From Neocallimastix lanati (nom. inval.) (Eukaryota > Neocallimastigomycota > Neocallimastigomycetes > Neocallimastigales > Neocallimastigaceae): a stretch of 64,000 nt of DNA. Shown here one piece after another: positions 24,545 through 41,569 of this stretch. Below the pieces are notes generated by a model that did not search any database, had not been told where the DNA came from, and saw only the letters and a program-made list of their open reading frames with translations. Where the stretch lies: NCBI GenBank assembly GCA_016946835.1, contig JACVTC010000013.1, forward strand, positions 827,501 to 891,500, read 5' to 3'. How positions within the stretch are numbered: the stretch's first letter is position 1; each line of letters begins with the position of its first letter. Made by a program: the position numbers and the translations under genes.

Positions 24545-24625
24545 ATGTAACATCCCACACCTCGGTAATTACATGCGTAGCACATGACATTCTGCTGATA
24601 TGCTAATCACGTATAATGAATGATT
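24545..24625. other. Short normal-complexity island (unidentified)
   Basis: About 70 bp (acatcccacacctcggtaat ... ctaatcacgtataatg) stands out from its surroundings. It has no tRNA A/B boxes and no open frame of note. Probably a remnant of a repeat. Confidence 0.3.
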
Positions 24626-24749
24626 AAATCCATATTTTTTATTTTAATTAGGATTTTTAAAAATTAAAAATAATAATAAATAATAATAAATAATATCAAT
24701 AGTAATAATAATAATAATTAATAATAAATGATAATAAATAACAATAACC

Positions 24750-24780
<31 letters not shown>

Positions 24781-25121
24781 TATACGTATAAATGAAAGTA
24801 ATATTTATTAAGATAGATATGATAAAAACAATAACCAAAAAAAAAAGAAAAAAAAAAAAAAAAGGAAAAAGAGCAAAAAATAATTAAAATACATAACAAC
24901 ATAATAATTTAATGTATTTTAATATTCTTGAAAAATTTATTTTTATTTACGATTATTTTAATTTGTTTTATTTTTAATTATTTTTTTTATTTTAATATGC
25001 GCAAAAGAAATTTTTTTTTATTATTATTTATATATATATGTTTATGCTAATATTATTATAAATTAAAAAAATAGTTATGATTAATATGCTATATAATAAT
25101 GATTATAATATTTATGATGAG

Positions 25122-25154
<33 letters not shown>

Positions 25155-25559
25155 TAAAGAAAAAAATAAAATTAAAATAATAATAATACTATTAATAATA
25201 ATAGTAATAAATAAATAAATAAATAAATAAAAGATATTTATGTTATTTATAAAAATATATATATATATATATATATGTAAAAAAAGCCCCTATGAAATTT
25301 AGAATAGTATATAATATTTTAAATTGATAATAGAATATTATAAAATATTATATAATATTCTATTATCAATTTAAAATATTTAAATATATATATATATAAA
25401 TATATGAAATTTTTTTTCTCTATTTGAATCGATCTAAATGTATATTAACAAAAGTATCTATATATTTAAATTTATTTACTTTTTTTACTTTTTTTTTTTT
25501 TTTTTTTTTTAAAAAAAATAATTATAATTAGTCATTCCATATTACCATTATTCTATTTA

Positions 25560-25617
<58 letters not shown>
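25560..25617. repeat. (TTA)n microsatellite
   Basis: About 19 perfect trinucleotide units. Confidence 0.95.
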
Positions 25618-25620
<3 letters not shown>

Positions 25621-25879
25621 TTTAAAGATTTATTTTGAAATTGAGAAAAAGAATATATTGGAATATTGCCCTTATCTTTTTTTTTTTTTTTTTTTTTTTT
25701 TAATTTTAGTTTTTGTTTTTGATAATACTTTATATATTGATTTTATATTTTTTTTTTTTTTCATTTTTATTCTTACTTTTTTGTTATTTTATCTTTTTGA
25801 TTATCTATTTATTTTAATTTTATTTAATTTTATTTTTTTTTATTATTTATTTATTTTTTTATTAATTCCTTTTTTTTTT

Positions 25880-25930
<51 letters not shown>

Positions 25931-26018
25931 TTTTTCTATATTTTAACTTATATATTTTTTATTTTATTTTATTTTATTTTATTTTATTCATTTATTTTAT
26001 CTTATTAGTTGGATTATA

Positions 26019-29804
<3,786 letters not shown>

Positions 29805-30128
29805 TATTTTTGTATATAAAATTTTAATATATTTGGTAATAATATATTTATTTATGTTTATGTTTGTTTTTATTGTAAAAAAAAATTATTTTTATATGGT
29901 TTATATTATAATTATAGATATAATAAAGATATATATAAATATATAGAGATATAGAGAATTTAAATTTATTCATTATTATTATTATTTTCTTATATTAAAT
30001 TAATAGTTATATAAATTATATTATATTCTTTTATATTATAAAAGGAATATTTCTATAGAAGAAAATTTTAATTTATATATATTAAAAAAAAAAAAATTAA
30101 AAAGAATAAAAAAAAAATTTTTTTTTTT
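29805..30128. other. Intergenic region between the bZIP gene and its upstream neighbour
   Basis: A/T-only, about 320 bp, probably containing the bZIP promoter and the 3' end of the neighbouring gene. No motif recognised. Confidence 0.6.
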
Positions 30129-31094
30129 TTATTCTATAGTATTACCAGCATTACCTATTACTTGATTATAAATATTTGTATTCATTAATTCTGAAAATTG
30201 AAAATGTTGTTGAATATTTTGAAAATTATTATCAGAAATCAATGGTGAAGAATAATATGGATATCGAATATCATTTAAATAATTTTCAAGAATACCTTGA
30301 GTAGAAATATTATTATGATCAATGTCTATATTCATCTCATTATCATTATTATTAGAACCGAAATCATTATTATTATTTTCTGTAGTAGTAGTAGTAGTAG
30401 TAGTAGCAGTAGCAGTAGTAATAGTATTAGGGGTAGAAGTAGTAGTTGAAGTTGTGTTATTATCATCAATATACATATATTTGTTACTACTTGAAAGTAA
30501 ACTTTCTTGGGAATTTTTAATGGTATTATCATTGGAATCATTACTTTCACTATTTAATTTATCAACAAAAATAGTAGAAGAATGATTTTCTTTTTTAATG
30601 TGAGATCCGTCATTATCATTATTGGAAGTACATGATTCGGATGGTGAAGGTAAATCCATCGGTTCTTGGGAATAAAATAATACAGAATTGGTAGAAGCTG
30701 TATTTGATGATAATGTCGGTGTACCTATTCCATTAATATAATTAGTATTATTTGGAATATAAGGAGGTATTGATGAAAAATCATTAGAAAGATGATTCAA
30801 ATTATTATCAAATCCATAAAATGGACTATTAATTTTTGAATTATAATTGTCTATATCATGAATAATTTCTGTATAAGGTGATAATGGACTGACAGTATTT
30901 AGATTGTACTCTGTTGAACCTAAAATACTGTTATTTACAAATGAAGTAGTAGAAATTGTAGTAGGTAAAGATACCATTTTATTGGAATTTATTCGATTAT
31001 TATGTGAAGATACAGATTTATTATTAATATTACTATTATTATAAATTTTATTTGATGAATACGTTTTACTTATAGCTCTGTTTAATATATTCAT
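30129..31094 (-). CDS. Asn/Ser/Thr-rich protein of unknown function
   Basis: A 321-codon frame from MNILNRAISKTYS to ...GNAGNTIE. Composition is Asn, Ser and Thr with a Thr run near residue 230 and acidic patches (MNIDIDHNN). A short less-biased C-terminus (ENYLNDIRYPYYSSP) could be a docking or activation segment. No domain or membrane segment is seen. It lies 324 bp upstream of the bZIP frame on the same strand; both have the same low-complexity style, so it may be another regulator, or a 5' exon of a larger gene, but an in-frame stop and A/T-only DNA follow it. Confidence 0.6.
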   Translation of the reverse strand: MNILNRAISKTYSSNKIYNNSNINNKSVSSHNNRINSNKMVSLPTTISTTSFVNNSILGSTEYNLNTVSPLSPYTEIIHDIDNYNSKINSPFYGFDNNLNHLSNDFSSIPPYIPNNTNYINGIGTPTLSSNTASTNSVLFYSQEPMDLPSPSESCTSNNDNDGSHIKKENHSSTIFVDKLNSESNDSNDNTIKNSQESLLSSSNKYMYIDDNNTTSTTTSTPNTITTATATTTTTTTTENNNNDFGSNNNDNEMNIDIDHNNISTQGILENYLNDIRYPYYSSPLISDNNFQNIQQHFQFSELMNTNIYNQVIGNAGNTIE

Positions 31095-31122
31095 AATTTT
31101 TTTTTTTTTTTAAATTTTGAAA

Positions 31123-31168
<46 letters not shown>

Positions 31169-31419
31169 GAATCTTTTTTTTTTTTTTTTTTTTTTTTTTA
31201 TTATTTATTTATTTATTATTTTATCTTTATTTTTATCTTTATGTTATATACGCTTTTAAAGTTTTATTATATTATCTTAACTATTTTTTTCTTTTGTTCT
31301 TCTCTTTTTTTTTTTTTTAAAAAAAAAATTTGTTTTTTAATCAATTTATTATATATTAAAGGATTTTACAAACAATTATATTTGATATATTAAGAATAAA
31401 TTTTATATTATTATTAAAT

Positions 31420-31459
<40 letters not shown>

Positions 31460-32048
31460 AGTATATTAATATTATTATACCTTTTTTTTTTTCGTATAGA
31501 TAAAAATTAATTGTGAAAAAAATATTAAAATAATATATATATATATATAAAAGAATGAAAAGAAACAAAGAGAAAAAAAAAACAAAGAGAAAGAGAAAAA
31601 ATATAATTATTTTTATAATTATTATTATAAAAGAAATAAAATTGAAATTATAAAAGAATTTTGAATTTATTATTTTTAAAATTTTAAAATTTTAAAAAAA
31701 AAAAATAAAATATTATATATATATATTTAATTTAAATTCTTCTTTATATATTCTTTTTTTATTATTAAAAAATAATTATAAAATATATTGAAAATTCTTA
31801 CAAAGTACTTTAAAACAATTTTTATCCATCCATTTTTTTCTTCAAAGAACCTTGTTATTCTCTAAAATAAAATAAAAATATTTTCAATAATATTATAATT
31901 CAAATATTGTTTGTTTTTCTTCTCTCTTTATAACTAATAATTTGAATCATATATTATAAAAAAAAAATCAAAAAATAGTTTTTTTTTCTTATAATAGTAA
32001 TATTGAAATTTTTGAAAGCAAAGAAAAAAGAAAAAAAAGAAAAAAAAG

Positions 32049-32098
<50 letters not shown>

Positions 32099-32105
32099 TA
32101 TTAAT

Positions 32106-32148
<43 letters not shown>

Positions 32149-32950
32149 TTTCATTAATCTAAATCTAATTTTTTTTTTTTTTTTTAATATTCAAATATTA
32201 TTTTTTAAAAATAAAAAAAAAAAAAATTAAAAAAAAAAAAACTTAAAATGATATATAAATTATTTCTTTTATATATATTTATATATGAAACTTATTAATG
32301 TATAATTATATAATTAATATAATAAAAATATAATAAAAATGATGAAATAAAAAAAAAAAAAGTTTTTTTTTTCTTTAATTATTTTAATTAATATAAAATT
32401 AAAGTTTTTTTATTTTATTTTTCTAAATTATATAAAAAAATCCTTTTTTTTTTTTTTTTTTTATTTCAATATTTCAATAATTTTTTTTTCCTTTTTTCTG
32501 ATTTTCAGTTTTTTTTTTTTTTTTTTAATTTTTTTTTATTTTTAATAATTTTATAAATTTTAAATTTTTTTTTATTTTTTTAATATTGACTATAAATGGT
32601 AATCGATCTAATTAATTTTTAATTTTTAATTTATTTATTATATTTATTATATATTAATATTTTTATAAATAAATGAATAAATAAAAATAAATAAATAAAA
32701 ATAAATGAATAAATAAATGAATAAATAAATAAATAAATAAATAAATAAAAATAAATAAATAAATAAATAAATATTAAATAGTTAATCCAACAAGTAATAA
32801 TTATTTATTATTAGTTAGATGATTAATAATAATTATAATTAATATTCATTAAATATAACACATATATTTATTTCCGATTAAAAAATGTTTATATATATAT
32901 ATAGAATAAATGATACCAAGATATCGAAATATATTTAAATATTAATTTTT

Positions 32951-32981
<31 letters not shown>

Positions 32982-33097
32982 GATGATTAAATAAAATAAT
33001 ATAAAAAATTTATTATATTATTATATATAATATTTTTAAAAAAAAATAATCTTTTATGATTTATATATAATAATCTTCTTTAAAAGTTGATTTTTCC

Positions 33098-33129
<32 letters not shown>

Positions 33130-33430
33130 ACAGAAAATAATAATAATTTAAAATATATTAAAAAAAAAGGTATATTTATATAAATAAAATGAAAGTTTTA
33201 TAATTTCAAATTTAAATTTATATATATATATATATCAAATAGCATAATATCTAATTCTAATTTACCCTTATAAAAAAAAAAAAAAAAGATGTATTTTAAT
33301 TTTTTTTTTTATTTCAAAAAATAAAATTACATATATATTTTTTAATTTACTTTTCTTTTTTTATTAAAGTATTTAAAGTTCAATATTTAATAGCATTTGA
33401 TATTTATGATTAAATTATTTAAATTTTTTC

Positions 33431-33461
<31 letters not shown>

Positions 33462-33937
33462 TATTTTATTTTATATTTTATTTTATTTTTATTTTTATTT
33501 TTATCAAAAGAAATATATATTACTTTAAATAATACACAAAATTAAACCTTTTTATTATTATTATTATTATTATTATTAAATTATAGAATATATTTCTCTA
33601 TTTGAATAATATACTTTGTAATTTTAAAATTAAATTTTATTGAGTATATAATATATAATATATATGATATATATTTTGAAATTATATAAATGTAAATGTA
33701 AAAAAGTATTCTTATAAAATATATTCCTATAATAATCTTAATAAACTTCAATAAAAAAAAAAATTAAAAAAAAAATAAAATAAAAATAAAAATAATTAAT
33801 CATTAAAATTAAAAGTATTTCATTTAAATAAATATGGGGTGGAGTACTTCATAGAAGAAAAAAAAAAGTCTCTTCTTATGATCAATAAATGTTATATGTA
33901 ATATATTTTAATAATATTTAAATTTATTATTTATTTA

Positions 33938-33968
<31 letters not shown>

Positions 33969-34630
33969 TTCATTTCATATAATATTAATTTAATTAAAAA
34001 AAATAGTTAATATATATTTAAATATTCAATAAATAATTATTTATCAATTTTGTTAATTTAAAAAATTATTAAATTATGAAAAAATTATATATATAATAAA
34101 AAAAAATTTTTTTTTCATATGTTTACTTCCATTTATTTGTTTTTCATTTATTCATTTCATTTCATTTCATAATTTTTTAAATTAAAGACTGGTAGTTTTA
34201 CATATATATATATATTTATGTTAATATTATTTTTTTATTGCTAAGGAAAATATAAAGTTTTTTAAAATATCAATTTACAATAATATAATTAAAGTTAAAA
34301 AAAAAAAAAAAAGATTTTAAATCTTAATATTATTAATTGTACAATAAAAATATTATATTAAAATATAATAAAATAAAAATCTTTAAAAATATAGAATAAA
34401 ATACAGTAAAATTTTAAAAAAAAAAAAATTATAAACTAAAATAAATAAAAATAAAAGGAAAAAATAAAAATAATAATACAAATAAAAATAATTATAATTA
34501 TGGTATAAATGTAAAATTTAAAACAAAATTTATTTTTTTTTTCCATTATTAATTAATAATGTAAAGAATTATTGATAAAAAAAAATAAATATAAATTTAT
34601 TAAATATTTAAAGTTTATCTCTTAATAATT

Positions 34631-34668
<38 letters not shown>

Positions 34669-35065
34669 CTAATACCTAATATCAGATATAGATATTAATT
34701 TATTTTTTTCTTTTTTTAAAAAAAATAATTATTTATAATAAAATAAAAAGAATAATATTTTAATAAATGACAGGGTCATCATATTAATATATATATATTA
34801 ATAAATATATTATCATAAATAATAGAATAAAAGTACCAGATTAATATTTAATTATTCCCGTTAATAATATATTATTTTTTACACATTTAACAAAAATTCT
34901 GTATTAAATTAAATGCTTAAATAATCGTTGTCTAAATAAAAATAACTTTAAAAATAATTTCATAAAATGTTTAATTTTTTTTTTTAAAAAAAAATAAATA
35001 TATAATTAATAAATAAATAAATAAATAAATAAATTAATAAATAAACAAACAATATGTAGAAATTA
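31095..35065. other. Intergenic A/T desert, about 4 kb
   Basis: Poly-A and poly-T runs of 20-50 (31423-31457, 32048-32092, 32109-32143, 33431-33458), (AAAT)n at 32690-32775, (AT)n at 34640-34668. No codon-like segment seen on either strand. Confidence 0.75.
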
Positions 35066-35069
35066 TGAA

Positions 35070-35345
35070 GCTCCCTGTTCTTAAGTATTTCTGTATGGAG
35101 GGCAGCAACATCTTTTATTGAAAATCCATAGTGGATATTGATGTGCTTCATATGTATCCTGTTATTGTCATTAATTATCTGTATTTTAGGATCCTTTTTG
35201 GACTTTCATATAAATAAATATTCATTAATATATATTTTTTTTTTTTTTTTAGACTTTCTCACATGATTTCTACATCATTGGTAGGTCACATGAGTGTATT
35301 TAAGGAACAGAACCTTACATGCCTTATCATTTTGACGTCGACGCT
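35070..35345 (-). pseudogene. Decayed coding-like island (unidentified)
   Basis: On the minus strand two open stretches with protein-like composition are separated by a poly-A tract. One contains MKVVERRRQNDKACKVLFLK (35340-35280). The other contains [20 protein letters not shown] and is open for about 45 codons (35195-35065). Stops and the poly-A interrupt any single frame. Probably a dead transposon or gene copy; family not recognised. Confidence 0.4.
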
Positions 35346-36120
35346 CTACTACCTTCATATATATGTTAGAAATGTGAAATATTATGTGAAAAAAAAAAAA
35401 AAATATCAAATATATTGAAAGATATTATATATATAATATATAAGCCACATTGTAAAAATAGAAAAGCATGTAATTAGTAATAAATTATATATATTTAATA
35501 ACTTTTTATCATAAAATATATTATATTAATAAATTGACATGATTGTAAAAAACCTATATTACTGACTTTTAACGGAATAAGAATCTACTCTTAAAAATTA
35601 TTCTGTGAAAATGAATAAAAATTTAAAATCATAAATTTTAATAGCATACAGATAATTTATCATATTAATGATTAATATAAAAAGTATAAATATATATATA
35701 TATATAAATTTTTTTATTCATATTATTCATAATATAATCTTTTTTTTTTTTTTTTTTTTTTAATTTTATTACTAAAGTAATAATTTCGTATACTTCATAA
35801 AAAAAATATATATATATACTTAATTAACTTAATTAACTATTGTAAATTTTATTTCAATTTATTTTATTAATTTTATTTTTTTTATTAATAATTATAAATA
35901 TAAATGGTTTATAATTATTTATTTATCCATTTATTAATTATATGAATATTTTTAATTTTAATAAAAAATAAAATAAAAAAAAAAAAAAAACACAGAATTA
36001 ATAAAATAAATAAATATTATTTGTTCAATTAGAACATTATAATATTTAAAATAGTACCATGAAATAAAATGTAATATTCAAAATAAAGTGTATAAATAAA
36101 TTCAGAAAAAAAAAATCCAT
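35346..36120. other. Intergenic A/T-rich DNA
   Basis: Nothing recognised. Confidence 0.7.
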
Positions 36121-36124
36121 ATGC

Positions 36125-36490
36125 AACAAATCTTACATCCATATTACTTATTCAGGATTAGGGTTTGAATTGCCTATCTGAAAAAAAAATATGGTCTTCT
36201 TCTTCAGAGGCATTGGCCCTGCTAGCCTGTCTTTACTGCATTTTCAGCGTTGACCCTCCTTGGTTAGTTTGCGCTTATACTTTCGAAATAGCAACCCTTG
36301 TTGAGTACTAGCTCGAGGCATAATTTCTATAAAGAGAGCCGTAAATCGCGCTAAAAATGGCGTTTTGGATTAATCATCAGAAATGATTTGGTTCTTAAAC
36401 AAAACTCCCCATTTCTTTTTATAATTTAAATCAATAATGTCTGCATCTCTTCCACCAAGAAGGAAGTCCTATAATCGGTATCACATCACA
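36125..36490 (-). pseudogene. Repeat remnant with start of a small basic ORF
   Basis: Normal-complexity sequence. On the minus strand an ATG near 36320 opens MPRASTQQGLLFRKYKRKLT and stops after 25 codons. Frameshifted continuation contains RQASRANASEEEDH. The segment before it has 'atccaaaacgccatttttag' followed by 'cgcgattt'; this shares its ccaaaacgcca core with the inverted ends of the 15.65-16.84 kb element. It may be the 5' part of a retroelement ORF1. Confidence 0.4.
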
Positions 36491-36529
36491 TATATATTTA
36501 CATACTAATTATGAAGAAAATTACTAAAA

Positions 36530-37155
36530 ATTAACATGATTGTCACCCGTTGAACTATTCATTACATTAGTAGTAACGATACTATTATTTTCACTATTAC
36601 TAATAATTAGTATTCCTATTTTCATTATCACTAATTCAACTATTACTAACACTATTATTTCTATTGTTATTATTATTAATGTTATGTACTTCGTTACTCC
36701 TATCAGAATTTGTACTTGATTCAATATTATTCATATCTGTGCTAACAGTGTTTTCATTGCTATTTGATATTGGACTATATTTAGAAATTATAGAAAAAAT
36801 ATTTTTTCATAAAGAACTTCAATATCCTTAAAATATTTCATTCGAAATTCAACGGAAAAGATAACATTTAGAAAACCAATGTTCCAATCGAGGATTACTA
36901 TTTTTTTTCTATAACAACAAGGACACCTCTCTGGATAGTCTTCCTCAATCATTTTAGCAGACTTTGGCAACACGAGCATCAAATATATATCCACATCTGG
37001 CACGAAGTTCCCATCGGAAGCCAAAGCTAAATTCAGGATTTAAAAAAGTTAAACTTAAGGTCGTCTCTAGTTTTTTTCAAATTTATTTTTTTTATAAGCC
37101 TTAGCCTTGATTGATTTTCCTGCCATATCTCTATCTCAGTAAAAGTTTACAATTG

Positions 37156-37190
<35 letters not shown>

Positions 37191-38500
37191 ATGGAAATTT
37201 ATCTAATTTGTCTACTAAAATTTTTACTTTCTCCCATGCATGACGTCTACAACGCCATATCATCTATAAGTAAATAAGAGATAATACATTTAGAGTTTTT
37301 CCATTTTTTGAAACACCATACTTGAGCAATTACTCATTTCACCGAAAGAGGAGGAATGCTAAGTTCTTTAGAAACACAATAAAGGGAAGTAAAGCTATTC
37401 TCATTTGAAAATCTTTCAATCCAGTATAATCCTGAATTAACTAGTGTCTATGTACTTCTCGTTCTTTCTTTGATAGATGAGGTGCATAATATGAAACTTG
37501 CCAAATAAACTATAGCAGAAAATAACATTCTTTTATAAGGGATAGGATTATGAGGATTTTTAAGAGATCCTTTTATGGAATAAAATACTTTTCTAACCTT
37601 TATTATTCATTCTCTGTATGATAAGTTTCAATTCTAAATCATTTGAAAAAAAGGGTACACCTAAGTAGGTATAGCAATTCGTTTTAGGTAACTCTTTACT
37701 GAAAAGATAAAAGATGGGGTTATTATTATTGGGAAATCTTGAAACTTCCCCTCGTACTCGTACTACTAAACTTGAACATTTATGGATACCAAATTGCATT
37801 TTATTATTTCTAGCCCACTTTACTGGCATACTTTAATAATTTCTTAAATTGAGATCACAAATTTCATTCTTAAGTTTAAGACACTTATACCTAACCCATC
37901 TAACAAATTTTTTCGGTAACAAAAATGATTCATCTGTGGTGGTTTTCTTGCAATTAACTACGAGAGGTTTATGATCAGACACAGAAGGAAAATCAACAAG
38001 ACAAGCACTTGATATTTTATCCAGTACTTGAATTAACTAACACATGATCAATATCTGATGAATATCTATCTCTAGTCCATGAAATAGGTGAACCATTAAT
38101 CGGAAGAATAAACCAGTTATCAAAGTTACTGTTGGTTAATTTATCTTGTAAATCAGCGTTGCTCATGTTAAAGTCTCCAAGAAGAAGAAGCGATGGATGA
38201 ATGAATGATTCATGTGATTCTGAAGACATGTGTAAAGAAAAAAAAATTTTGGAGAATGCCTATCAGAACTTGTAATATGATTGTTTCTTAGTGGGAAAAT
38301 GGACATTACCTACAGAACACTTAAAGTGATTCTATTGTCTATATATTGTTAAAGAAGCAAGGTAAGTATAGGAATTATCTTTAAGTACTACTTAGCATGA
38401 GACATGATACCCAGATATAATATGAATATTTTTCTTTGTTCTTAATTCAGTAACTGATTGGTTGATTGTCAAGTTAAAATAAACCACTTGTATATTCTGT
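36530..38500 (-). mobile_element. Degenerate non-LTR retrotransposon (LINE), internally deleted
   Basis: The minus strand shows pieces of a LINE ORF2 in correct order. The endonuclease domain lies at 38229-37840 (LLLLGDFNMSN, ISWTRDRYSSDIDHVLVN, then SDHKPLVV after a frame change). Reverse transcriptase C-terminal part and thumb lie at 37829-37300 (WARNNKMQFGIHKC, YTYLGVPF, later PYKRMLFSAIVYLASFIL and RTRSTXTLVNSGLYWIERF). The C-terminal Cys-rich region lies at 37024-36540 (YPERCPCCYRKK). Only about 190 bp separates endonuclease and RT tail, so the RT fingers and the catalytic YxDD palm are deleted. Many stops and frameshifts remain. Sequence from about 38230 to 38500 is a further decayed upstream part. 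Confidence 0.8.
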
Positions 38501-39110
38501 TATAATGAATAATCTTTTCTTTTTATCTTTTGAATAATTGTTTTCTTTTCAATTAATAAAGCTCTTTATAAGACGTAAAAATTTTCTGTTGAATAATCAT
38601 ATATTAGCTAAGATGTAAGTAAAATGTTAGTAGTGAAGCACTATAAAAAGATTCCCATCCGTTAAATAATGTCTTAAACACAAGCTTTAGAGTGAATCAA
38701 TCTCCCTACATTTCCATTTTACAATAGCTACATGAGAGTTTAAATAATACTATAGAAAAATACATATATAAAATAATGCTAAAAGTAAAAGATACAATAG
38801 ATTCATTACAATGATAATATGTAGAAACTAAATGATATTGTTGATTGTACAACTCCAATGTTACTACCTATTCAGTTTAAAACAATATAAACCATCAGGT
38901 TCACTTTCTACAGTCTTCCAGTATTCCAATTTTCTCTCTTCGTATTAGAAGCCACTTTAGAAAGGATAACCAACGATTATCATCAAAATCACAGAAATAT
39001 TGTAATCAGTACACCTGATATAGGCTATTCCTTTTCTATCAACCCTCCCTCCATGAATCAGGAAAAACAGTCCATATCATTAGGTTATATTTTTTCAAGA
39101 TTACATATGA
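38500..39110. other. Decayed flank of the LINE, unidentified
   Basis: Base composition stays more mixed than the genome background up to about 39100, suggesting more transposon-derived sequence. All frames are closed and I recognise nothing. Confidence 0.4.
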
Positions 39111-39112
39111 AG

Positions 39113-39263
<151 letters not shown>

Positions 39264-40185
39264 TAATAAATAAACAATGAATTAATAAAATAAATAATTA
39301 AATGATAAGTAATATTATAATTGAAAAATTAATTCTCTTTAAAGAATGGTTTTCTATTCATTTAAATACTATTTCAACCTTTTTTTTTTTTTTTTATTTT
39401 ATATATAAATATACATATATAAATAGAGTTCTTTAAACAATAGAAAAAAAAAAAAATATATCTAAAATATTATTTTCTTCATATGATATGGTTTATACAC
39501 TTTTGAAATTGATTTACTTAACATATATATATATATATTTAACTATAAAATTGTCTATTAAAAAAAAAATTAACCTCTAATAAAAAATATATATATATAA
39601 AAATATTCTATACATAATTAAAATAATTTAAAATAATAAAAAAAGATAGTTAATATTACATAATATATATTAAAAAAAAAAAAAAAAAAAAGAAAAAAAC
39701 CTTTCTTAACCAAAAATAAAATGTTTTATGATTTTAAAACTAAATACATTAATATAAACAAAAGGAAAACAAAATAAAACGAAAAACAATTTAAATTGAT
39801 AATACTTTTTTTTTAAAAAAAAAAAAATTATGTAAATTACATTTAATAACTTTATTGTTATTATTATTATTATTATTATTTTATTTTTTATTTTAATATT
39901 TATATTTGCAGTATATTTATTGCAATTTTTTTTTTTGTTTTTAATTTTGGATAAATATGAATGTGTTTTTCTTTTTAAATATTAAAGAAAATATATTTTA
40001 TCTTATTATAAACTTATCATTAATTTATTTTTTAATATAAATAATGATTGATGGTTTTATTTCCTTGTATTTACTTGAATATCTTTTTGTTAATATATTA
40101 TAAGTTTCATGTATATACAAATTATTTATTATTTTTTTTATGATCTTTTATTGGTATATTCTACGTTTTATCTCATAGAAAATGT
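39264..40185. other. Intergenic A/T-rich DNA downstream of MBF1
   Basis: Poly-A/T tracts and (TTA)n at 39855-39880. No gene seen. Confidence 0.75.
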
Positions 40186-40888
40186 TTACTTCTTCTTTCC
40201 GAAGGTAAGTGGTTCACCAATGTTCTTTCCTCTAAGCTTAACACCTAAGTTTCTTTCCATCTTGGCCAAAATTTGTTGATTTGGTTTAGCCTTTCCACTT
40301 TCATATTCGTTAATAACTTGTGGCTTTTCACAAATCTTGGTAGCAAGTTCCTATTTTATTAATTTTTATATTAAATATTTATATTATTTATTTATTTATA
40401 AATAAAAGTAGAAATACTATTAGTTATTGCCCATATACGCTTTTTATTCTTTATATCTTTTATTTAAATACTAGTTTCTTTTTATTTTTTATTCTTTGCT
40501 ATTTTTCAACTACTAATAATAATGTATATTTTTATTGTTTATTTATTTCATATTGTTTTATTTTTATTATATTTTTTTTTCTTTCGTTATATACCTTTTG
40601 AGTCCATCCCTTAGCTTGACGAGCTTGTTGAATAATCTTAGCAAGATCACCAGAAACGGTATTAATGTGGAAACCGTTTTCACCAGTATCTCTATCAATC
40701 TTAGCAGCACGTTGACCTTCAGTAGACTTTCCCTTGTTAAGTCCACCTAAGGCGACATTTAACTTCTTTTCAGTACTAAGAATAGCACCTTCACGAGCAG
40801 CAGCATTTAATTGTGAATTGTTCTTAAGAGTGTTAGTACGAGCTTGCTTCTTACGAATAACAAGATCAGATCCCCATTCACCGTTCAT
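40186..40888 (-). CDS. MBF1: Multiprotein-bridging factor 1, 2 exons
   Basis: Exon 1 is 40888-40595 (98 codons) and exon 2 is 40350-40186. The 244-bp intron is phase 0 (ACT CAA AAG|gtatat ... aatag|GAA CTT). The product is 152 aa, close to the family's usual ~148. The N-terminal MBF1 domain ([15 protein letters not shown], then [13 protein letters not shown]) is followed by a Cro/C1-type helix-turn-helix at about 84-138 ([31 protein letters not shown]) and a basic tail. MBF1 is a conserved coactivator that bridges TBP and bZIP factors such as Gcn4 and also guards reading frame at collided ribosomes. Codon use is unusually clean for the window, as expected for a strongly expressed gene. Confidence 0.95.
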
Positions 40889-41569
40889 TTTGAATAAATA
40901 GTTTTATTTATAACTTAATAAATATATAAATTTGAATTTTTTTAAATGAATATTAAGAATATAATATAAATTTTAAATAATAAAGTAAAAAAAGAAGATA
41001 AAAAAAAGAAGAAAAAAAGAAAAAAAGGAAATAAATAAGATTCCTTAGTTATTTATATAAACTTTTAATGAATTATTAATAATATATTCTACAATTAATT
41101 AAAATATATTATACTTCTATTTAGTCTTTAATTTAATAAATTAATACTTTTTTTAGTAAATATATATTTTTTTTATTTTTTATTATATTAATCATATTTT
41201 ATATAGTTAACATAAATATATAGTTTTATATATTTAGATAGTTTTATATATTTAGATAGATAATATTTATATTATATATATTTATATATAATATAAATAT
41301 ATATAATATATAATAATTTTTAATCATTTTTTATTTAAATTAAATTATTTTAATTTTAATTTTTAATTTTTTTTTATTAATAAACTTTAATTGAATTTAT
41401 GGTGTAATACCATATAACTGTATATTATATAATTACAAATGAATTGTCTGAATATATTATAATTGTATTTAACACTTTATTTTTAAAAGGTTTATTGGAA
41501 AAAAACATAGAACATATTAATATATAACAGAAAAATTGGTATTTGAGAATATAAAAACAATTAAATAAT
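40889..41569. other. Intergenic region upstream of MBF1
   Basis: A/T-rich; presumed MBF1 promoter. A purine-rich A/G tract lies at 40985-41035 and the rest is (AT) repeats. Confidence 0.6.

Larger units (their letters stand above)
23109..26018. other. Intergenic A/T-rich DNA
   Basis: Long homopolymers (poly-A of 44 at 23533-23570, A-run at 25121-25152), (TTA)19 at 25560-25617, a 70-bp A/T inverted repeat at about 25300-25385 and T-runs at 25870-25930. A short GC-bearing island is listed separately. No gene is supported; open frames at 24644-24902 and 25658-26008 are homopolymer read-through. Confidence 0.75.

Noticed and set aside
24545-24625. Possible tRNA or small RNA gene
   Set aside because: No recognisable A or B box, acceptor stem or terminator pattern. 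No tRNA, rRNA or spliceosomal RNA was recognised anywhere in the window.
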